Source of the DNA: Clostridium sp. CAG:967
GTDB taxonomy: Bacteria; Cyanobacteriota; Vampirovibrionia; Gastranaerophilales; Gastranaerophilaceae
Assembly: GCA_000433095.1 (NCBI GenBank)
Contig: HF991477.1
Span: forward strand, 1 to 12,308
DNA: 12,308 nt
Direction: 5' to 3'
Under the pieces are notes generated by a model. The model was given only the letters and a program-made list of their open reading frames with translations, did not search any database and was not told the origin of the DNA. Numbering within the stretch: the stretch's first letter is position 1; each line of letters begins with the position of its first letter. Made by a program: the position numbers and the translations under genes. Of the stretch, positions 7,072 through 12,308 are shown piece after piece.

Positions 7072-8297
7072 TAATCTGACATGTATGAGTTGAATAACGG
7101 TAAGTACAATGCCAACGCCAATGTTAATACGATACTACCGATTACAATCAACATTATCGGTTCAATCATTTTTGTCATTGTATCAATAATTGCATCAAGT
7201 TTTTTATCAATGAATGATGTGGCTTGCAGAAGCATATCACCCAAACGACCTGATTGTTCACCTGTTGCTATCATAAACAAAATCATTTTAGGCATTACAC
7301 GTGTTGAACGAAGTGCAATAGAGAGGTGCTGACCTTGTTGAACTTTCAATGTAGCAGTTTCAATTTTAACCTTCAATGTATAATTGGTTAAAGTCATGTT
7401 AGCAAGATATAAACACTCGATAATCGGAACACCCGCATCATAAGCAACCTGCATAACCGCAATAAAGTTAGCAAAGTTTGAATACTGAATTAAGTCTGAA
7501 AGTAAAGGAACTTTCAAAACCCACTCATCAATTTTTCTTTTACTTGGCTGCCAGTTCATAATGAATGCACAGAACCCGAAGATTGAACCGAGAATTAACG
7601 GAACAAAGAACCAGTAAGTTTTCAAAAATATACCTGCACTCATTAATGTAGCAGTAATCCAGGGGAGTTCTTTACCCATGCCGTCGAACATTTCTTTAAA
7701 TACAGGGAATACGAACATTAACATTACAAGTACGATAATTACCGCCAAAACAATAACGAACATCGGATACATTAATGTACCGATAACTTTACCTCTGATA
7801 GCAGCTTCTTTACTTAACAATTCCAACAAACGCTGTAATGTTTTTTCCAATTCACCGGAATCTTCCCCTGCTTTACACAGACCAATATAAATTTGTCCGA
7901 ATTGATTTGGATATTTTGCAATCGTATCCGCAAACGTTGCACCTGCCATAATCTGACGCCTTAACTCTTTTGCTACAAGCCTGACTTTAAGTTTAGCCGC
8001 ATCATTTTCAATAAACATTAAGGATTCAATGATTGGAATACCTGATTGCGCCAGAATTTGAAGTGTGGAAGTAAAGTCCATACGATCCTGCAGACCTAAT
8101 TTCTTAATTTTGCCCGCTTTAACATCATCCTTCTTTTCAGCTTTATCATCGCCCTTAGCTTTTTCTTCATAAACCTTTGTAGGAATAAAGCCTAATTTTC
8201 TGATACTTTCACGAGCCTCTCTAAGGTCTGATGCATCAACTTTACCTTTAACAATATCTTTATTATTCTTTAGTGCTATATAGTTATATATTGTCAT
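7071..8297 (-). CDS. pilC: Type IV pilus/type II secretion inner-membrane platform protein PilC (GspF family)
   Basis: At 408 residues it has the usual GspF/PilC length. It carries two T2SSF domains, at about 72-195 and 273-397, with the duplicated motifs GIPIIESL/GVPIIECL and GEDSGELEKTL/GEQSGRLGDML. Three hydrophobic segments lie at about 171-200, 225-248 and 378-402. The N-terminus (YNYIALKNNKDIVKGKVDASDLREAR) is the family's usual opening. A Lys/Asp-rich linker at about 46-66 separates it from the first domain. By family it sits in the inner membrane, bound by the assembly ATPase, and passes force to growing pilin. The Shine-Dalgarno AGGAG (8307-8303) overlaps the stop codon of pilB, 5 bases before the ATG, so the two are probably translationally coupled. 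Its own stop overlaps the start of the SDR gene. Confidence 0.93.
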   Translation of the reverse strand: MTIYNYIALKNNKDIVKGKVDASDLREARESIRKLGFIPTKVYEEKAKGDDKAEKKDDVKAGKIKKLGLQDRMDFTSTLQILAQSGIPIIESLMFIENDAAKLKVRLVAKELRRQIMAGATFADTIAKYPNQFGQIYIGLCKAGEDSGELEKTLQRLLELLSKEAAIRGKVIGTLMYPMFVIVLAVIIVLVMLMFVFPVFKEMFDGMGKELPWITATLMSAGIFLKTYWFFVPLILGSIFGFCAFIMNWQPSKRKIDEWVLKVPLLSDLIQYSNFANFIAVMQVAYDAGVPIIECLYLANMTLTNYTLKVKIETATLKVQQGQHLSIALRSTRVMPKMILFMIATGEQSGRLGDMLLQATSFIDKKLDAIIDTMTKMIEPIMLIVIGSIVLTLALALYLPLFNSYMSD

Positions 8298-8308
8298 TGT
8301 TTCTCCTA
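8298..8308 (-). promoter_or_regulatory. Ribosome binding site of pilC overlapping the pilB stop codon
   Basis: The minus strand reads TAGGAG across the pilB stop (TAG, 8308-8306) and the pilC Shine-Dalgarno AGGAG (8307-8303). A 5-base spacer precedes the pilC ATG. Ribosomes ending on pilB would sit on the pilC initiation region, which would keep ATPase and platform protein in step. Confidence 0.7.
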
Positions 8309-10315
8309 TTCATTAACCACACCGAGTACTCTGACGAATTCATCAATTGTAGTCATACCGTTCAGAATATGGTTCAAGCATGATTGGTGAAGTGTTTTCA
8401 TACCGTTTTTAACAGCTGCTTCCTCAATTTCCAAATCGTGGGCACCTAATGCAACTAACTTTTTAATTTCTTTATTAATAGCCATAATTTCATATACACC
8501 AAGTCTGCCTTTATATCCTGTGAAATCGCATTTGTTGCAGCCTTTAGCTCTATAAATAGGCTTTTTCATAAATTCCTTAATTTCATCTTCGTTTGCAAGA
8601 ATCTGTCTTGCTTCATCGTGGGTTGCAAAGAATTCCTCTTTACAGTCATCGCAAAGTCTTCTAACAAGACGTTGAGCAATTACACCTGACAATGTTGAAG
8701 ATACCAGATAGTCTTTTGCACCCATTTCAATCAAACGTGTAACAGTAGCTGCTGCAGAGTTTGTGTGGACCGTGCTTAACACAAGGTGACCTGTCAATGC
8801 GGCTGAAATCGCAATTTCCAAAGTTTCGTAGTCACGAATTTCACCGACCAGAATGATATCAGGGTCTTGTCTTAATATCGCACGCATACAGGATGCAAAT
8901 GTAATACCTGCTTTGGCGTTAATTTGTGATTGGTTAATACCTTCCAGCTTAATTTCTATCGGATCCTCAATTGTTGTAATATTTACATCTTCATCGTTCA
9001 AGCTTTTCAATACAGAGTAAAGTGTAGTTGTTTTACCTGAACCTGTAGGACCGGATGTTAAGATAATACCGTTAGGACAGCTAACCATATTCTTAATTTT
9101 TGCAACGTCTTCATCCGTACCACCCACCAGTTTAATATTTTTATCATCGGCATTCAAGCTTACCGCAGGAGCAAGTACACGAATACAGACCTTTTCTTTG
9201 CCTGAAACTGGAAGTGTGTTAATACGGAAGTCATAAGAACCGTTTTTATATTTAATTGAGAACGTACCGTCTTGAGGACGTCTGTGTTCTGCAATGTTCA
9301 TTCTTGACAAAACTTTAAAACGTGCGATAACAGATGTTTCTACTTTTGGCGGAATATCAAGAACTTTTTGCAGCATACCGTCTTTTCTGTATCTTACGAT
9401 ATAGCCTGACAATCTGGGTTCGATGTGAATATCTGATACCTTATTATCAATAGCGTTTGTAATAATTTGGTTAACGAACTTTGCAACTGAACCGGTTGAA
9501 TCCTTTAACTGCTTATCAACCATATCAGCAAGAGATTCCTCAACCTCAAACTCTTGAGATTCAGATTCAATCTCTTTGATAACTCTTTCAGTTTCTTTCT
9601 TCTGTTCACTGAAGAAAGTGTTTAATGAGTTTTCAAACTCATAATGAGTCATCAATAACTGTTTAGGGTTTTGTCCGGTTAAATAAATGATTTCTTTTAA
9701 AACATCCGGTTTAACAGGGGTAACAACACCCAGAATTAAAGTTTTTCCATCAGAAGAAATCGGAATGATTTTATTATTTTTAATAAAGTCTTCCGGAAGG
9801 ATTTTAACGAATTTTTCCTGTCCTGCAAGCTGTTCCGGAGTAACCAAATCATAACCTGTTTGCAGGTGAAGGATTTCTTTCAGCTGGTCAAGAGAAATAA
9901 ATCCGAGTTTGAATAAAGTAGAACCAATCGGAATTTTCTGACGTTTGCTCTCTGCTAAAGCCTGCAATAACTGAACATCATTTATGTAACCTTTTTGAAC
10001 TAAAAGTTCACCAAGTTTCACCTGTTTAGATGTTCCGTCATCGCCGGATTCTTTTTGCATATCCTCTTTAAGGCTTTTTATTAAATCAAATAAATCTTGA
10101 TCGGGAACTTGAATAAACTTAACTTGTTGAGGATAAAATTCTTTCAGTTTCAGGTTAATTACTTCTTTATCAGACGAAGAATTAATTGCCACGAACAGAA
10201 AATTATCTTTAACACTAATTGGAACAAATTTATATTGTTCCAATAGTGTACTGTCGACCTTATTCAGTATCTGTGTATTGACACTGTTTTTTAACCTGTT
10301 TAGTAGTTCATTCAT
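8306..10315 (-). CDS. pilB: Type IV pilus assembly ATPase PilB (GspE family)
   Basis: This cytoplasmic hexameric ATPase powers pilin extension; at 669 residues it is slightly longer than typical PilB. The N-terminal half holds MshEN-type regions, the clearest at about 98-235 (KLGELLVQKGYIN, with GxxLFKLGFIS and LQTGYDLVTPEQL), a less clear one at about 1-80, and a Glu-rich linker near 240-262. The ATPase domain has Walker A GPTGSGKT (422-429), the Asp box TTIEDPIE (447-454), Walker B DIILVGEIRD (486-495) and the His box LTGHLVLSTVHTN (507-519). Two CxxC pairs, C555/C558 and C593/C596, form the zinc site of extension ATPases. MshEN domains in some relatives bind cyclic di-GMP; whether these do is unknown. 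It starts 19 bp after the secretin gene with only a weak Shine-Dalgarno (TAAG), which may lower its translation or rely on coupling. A GspE of a type II secretion system cannot be excluded. Confidence 0.94.
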   Translation of the reverse strand: MNELLNRLKNSVNTQILNKVDSTLLEQYKFVPISVKDNFLFVAINSSSDKEVINLKLKEFYPQQVKFIQVPDQDLFDLIKSLKEDMQKESGDDGTSKQVKLGELLVQKGYINDVQLLQALAESKRQKIPIGSTLFKLGFISLDQLKEILHLQTGYDLVTPEQLAGQEKFVKILPEDFIKNNKIIPISSDGKTLILGVVTPVKPDVLKEIIYLTGQNPKQLLMTHYEFENSLNTFFSEQKKETERVIKEIESESQEFEVEESLADMVDKQLKDSTGSVAKFVNQIITNAIDNKVSDIHIEPRLSGYIVRYRKDGMLQKVLDIPPKVETSVIARFKVLSRMNIAEHRRPQDGTFSIKYKNGSYDFRINTLPVSGKEKVCIRVLAPAVSLNADDKNIKLVGGTDEDVAKIKNMVSCPNGIILTSGPTGSGKTTTLYSVLKSLNDEDVNITTIEDPIEIKLEGINQSQINAKAGITFASCMRAILRQDPDIILVGEIRDYETLEIAISAALTGHLVLSTVHTNSAAATVTRLIEMGAKDYLVSSTLSGVIAQRLVRRLCDDCKEEFFATHDEARQILANEDEIKEFMKKPIYRAKGCNKCDFTGYKGRLGVYEIMAINKEIKKLVALGAHDLEIEEAAVKNGMKTLHQSCLNHILNGMTTIDEFVRVLGVVNE

Positions 10316-10334
10316 CTTATATTATCATTTTATT

Positions 10335-12257
10335 CTATAATGTGTCGGTATTTCCAATTGCATCTTCTGTATCGGTAATGATTTTTGGAGTAATCATTAT
10401 AACCATTTCGGACTTAGATTTTGAACTGACTGTAGTTCTAAATAATGCGCCAACCAATGGTAAATCACCTAGTACAGGGATTTTATTAATTGTTTTTGAT
10501 TCTTTTTCTTGAATCATACCGGCAATAACAAGAGTTTCTCCATCTTTAATTCTTACATTTTTCAAGTCCAGATTTCTGTGACTTAATAATGTAGCAGCTC
10601 TATATGTTATTATTTGTCCGTTAATAGATTCTTGACCTGTAACGTCACCGATTTCAGTAGAATACTCAGGTACAATATTCAATGTTACATAACCGTCAGG
10701 ACTGATGAAAGGAGTAATACCAACTGTAACACCCTGGTCATCAGCAACGTTGTAATCTCTGGTTACAACTGTACCACCTGTAGATGTTGAAGAATCTACT
10801 TCTACACTTTCCAAATAATCTTGTGTAACTTCAATTTTGGATTCAACACCGTTTGTTATTATGATACGAGGGTTAACTACAACTCTTGCTTTACCATTTT
10901 GTACAAGATAGTTAATTGTATACATAATATTTAAAGGACCGTTCCACTTACCAACTTTACCAACTTCCTCATACTTACCGTCAGAGAATGATTCCGGATC
11001 TACAAGTGTCCAGCCGTTTCCTTTAAAGAAAATCGGGTACATTGAATCCGTTGAAGTTGAAGAACCGTCAAATGAAGCTGAGAATGAATTACTCATAACA
11101 GTCCATGTGTTTGTTAATTCTTTAGAGCCTTCTTCATTTAATTCTACAATTGACACTTCAAGGTAAGCTTGAGGCTGTTTTTTATCAGTTTTTGTAATAA
11201 AGTCTTTAATCATTTCAAGCTGATGTTCAGAACCGCCTACAATGTTAATAGTTCCCAACCCTGAGTAATATGAAACTGCAAGGTTTTGTAAACCTAATGA
11301 GCTTAATGTTCCGTCAACTTTACCTTCTAAAGTACAAGCCACAGTTCCTGTGTTCAATGCTAAAGCACCGCCGCCACCGGCACCGCCTCCGCCGCCGGCA
11401 CCACCACCACCGGCAGGAGCAGCTCCGCCTGTAGAACCGCCGTCACTTGAACTGTCAGAAGAGCTTGAAGAGCCGCTTCCTGAAGAAGCACCGCCGCCTC
11501 CGCCTGAAGCACCGGCACCTGTAGCAGGCAATAACATATTACAAATCATATCAGCCATTTCTGCAGGAGTTGTATGATTTACTTTAAATGTTGTTGTTTG
11601 AGGTTTTTTATCAAATTTTTCAACAACTTTTTTTACAATTTCTACATCGTTTTTATTACCAAATACAAGCAATTCATTGGTTACCGGATTAGTAACGATA
11701 ATGTCTGTATCAGATAAACCAGGTTTTTTCATAGCAAAAATATTTTTATTTAAGAAATCAGCAAGAGCAGCAGCTCCGACATATTTTACAGGAATTGATG
11801 TCATTTCCTGTTTTCCTAAGTTAAAGTCGCTTGTACCGGCTCTGGCAATAATAATTGTATTGCCATCCAAAACGTAGTTCAATTCGCTAATTTCCATAAT
11901 CATTTCGAATGCTGAATTTAACGGCACATCAACCAGATCAAGTGTTACCGTACCATTGACCGAGTTGTGGAAAATGATGTTTTTTCCTGCTTTATCAGCA
12001 AACATTCTTAAAACTTGTTTTACATCAGAATCTCTAAGGCTTATGCTAATAGGGATATCTTTATCTGTAAAACTAACATCACCTTTCAGTCTTAAGGTAT
12101 TTTCAGCAACTTCCTGTCTTATTACAGGTTTTGCGGTTTCACCGTATTGGATAATACCGGCATCTTCCATTGCAAAAGCTGCTAACGATGCATTTGAAAA
12201 AACAAATGTTGTTAACATTACGCTTGCAATAATTTTTTTTGAAATTGTATTTTTCAT
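10335..12257 (-). CDS. pilQ: Outer-membrane secretin, PilQ-like (type IV pilus / type II secretion)
   Basis: The 640-residue protein starts with a signal peptide (residues 1-29, cut after AFA). An STN-type domain follows at about 66-138, then a secretin N-domain at about 152-217. A second N-domain (about 222-353) is interrupted by a Gly/Ser-rich insert (245-298). The secretin pore domain (about 360-628) contains VVVNPRIIITNG and the late signature VLGDLPLVGALFRTT, ending in EMVIMITPKII. It forms the ring-shaped outer-membrane channel through which the pilus or substrate passes. There is no AMIN domain for peptidoglycan binding, unlike many PilQ proteins, so MshL- or GspD-type naming is also possible; the pilB and pilC neighbours favour a pilus role. 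The start has CCAGGAG at 12269-12263, 5 bases before the ATG. The promoter and any upstream pilus genes lie beyond the right edge. Confidence 0.88.
   Translation of the reverse strand: MKNTISKKIIASVMLTTFVFSNASLAAFAMEDAGIIQYGETAKPVIRQEVAENTLRLKGDVSFTDKDIPISISLRDSDVKQVLRMFADKAGKNIIFHNSVNGTVTLDLVDVPLNSAFEMIMEISELNYVLDGNTIIIARAGTSDFNLGKQEMTSIPVKYVGAAALADFLNKNIFAMKKPGLSDTDIIVTNPVTNELLVFGNKNDVEIVKKVVEKFDKKPQTTTFKVNHTTPAEMADMICNMLLPATGAGASGGGGGASSGSGSSSSSDSSSDGGSTGGAAPAGGGGAGGGGGAGGGGALALNTGTVACTLEGKVDGTLSSLGLQNLAVSYYSGLGTINIVGGSEHQLEMIKDFITKTDKKQPQAYLEVSIVELNEEGSKELTNTWTVMSNSFSASFDGSSTSTDSMYPIFFKGNGWTLVDPESFSDGKYEEVGKVGKWNGPLNIMYTINYLVQNGKARVVVNPRIIITNGVESKIEVTQDYLESVEVDSSTSTGGTVVTRDYNVADDQGVTVGITPFISPDGYVTLNIVPEYSTEIGDVTGQESINGQIITYRAATLLSHRNLDLKNVRIKDGETLVIAGMIQEKESKTINKIPVLGDLPLVGALFRTTVSSKSKSEMVIMITPKIITDTEDAIGNTDTL
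11364..11525 (-). repeat. Gly/Ser-rich low-complexity insert in the secretin
   Basis: Residues 245-298 of the secretin consist almost only of Gly, Ala and Ser with a few Asp, Thr and Pro. They begin AGAGASGGGGGASS, pass through a Ser/Asp stretch, and end in repeated GGGGGA units. Its codons (GGC/GGT/GCC/GCA) make it a GC-rich island inside AT-rich DNA. Secretin N-domains often carry flexible loops of this kind facing the channel lumen. The opposite strand shows a proline-rich open frame that is only its shadow. Confidence 0.9.
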
Positions 12258-12308
12258 ATTAGCTCCTGGTTATTAATTATTTCTTTAAACTTTATTTATT
12301 TGCTGAAC

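Noticed and set aside
11350..11577. Proline-rich plus-strand open frame
   Set aside because: It is the reverse complement of the Gly/Ser insert of the secretin; GGN codons read backwards give Pro codons.
11956..12276. 106-codon plus-strand open frame over the start of the secretin gene
   Set aside because: It is antisense to the signal peptide and STN domain, and the minus-strand gene has clear family motifs.
1..12308. CRISPR arrays, insertion sequences, tRNA or rRNA genes
   Set aside because: No regular repeat-spacer structure, transposase motifs, terminal repeats or tRNA-like cloverleaf were noticed on reading; the only repeats are protein-coding low-complexity tracts and the operator pair.

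Overview
The window is AT-rich and tightly packed, with seven of its eight genes on the minus strand. It encodes a secretin and a large secreted filamentous adhesin, so the host has an outer membrane. The combination of a type IV pilus module without an AMIN domain on the secretin, an LktA-like filamentous adhesin and low GC fits gut Vampirovibrionia/Melainabacteria (Gastranaerophilales). This assignment is inferred from gene style, not from a marker search; other AT-rich didermic lineages remain possible.

Reading in the direction of transcription (right to left), the right half (12257 to 6247) is a compact unit: secretin (pilQ-like), two-MshEN assembly ATPase (pilB), inner-membrane platform protein (pilC) and a short-chain dehydrogenase/reductase. 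Gaps are 19 and 8 bp, followed by a 1-bp TAATG stop/start overlap. The first three are core parts of a type IV pilus or closely related type II-like secretion machine. The reductase is a coupled passenger of unknown substrate.

The only plus-strand gene (6033-6269) encodes a 78-residue helix-turn-helix-like protein. It has a near-consensus promoter placed so that the transcript would begin at or next to the ATG (leaderless). Two near-identical 16-bp imperfect palindromes, 20 bp apart, lie just upstream and overlap the -35 box, suggesting autoregulation. Its 3' end overlaps the reductase tail to tail by 23 bp.

The left half, again on the minus strand, holds rimO (methylthiotransferase for ribosomal protein S12), a Wzx/MATE-type polysaccharide flippase with its own extended -10 promoter, and the first 947 codons of a filamentous adhesin. 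The adhesin has a signal peptide, a haemagglutination-activity/TPS-like domain, a 13-copy array of about 22-residue beta-helix repeats, and a Thr-Asp dipeptide run at the window edge. Its C-terminus lies outside the window.

The overall theme is the cell surface: pilus assembly, glycan export and an adhesin, interleaved with a housekeeping ribosome-modification gene and one small regulator. No RNA genes, mobile elements or CRISPR arrays were seen. The intergenic spaces are all under 300 bp; the largest are 2842-3060 and 5864-6032.
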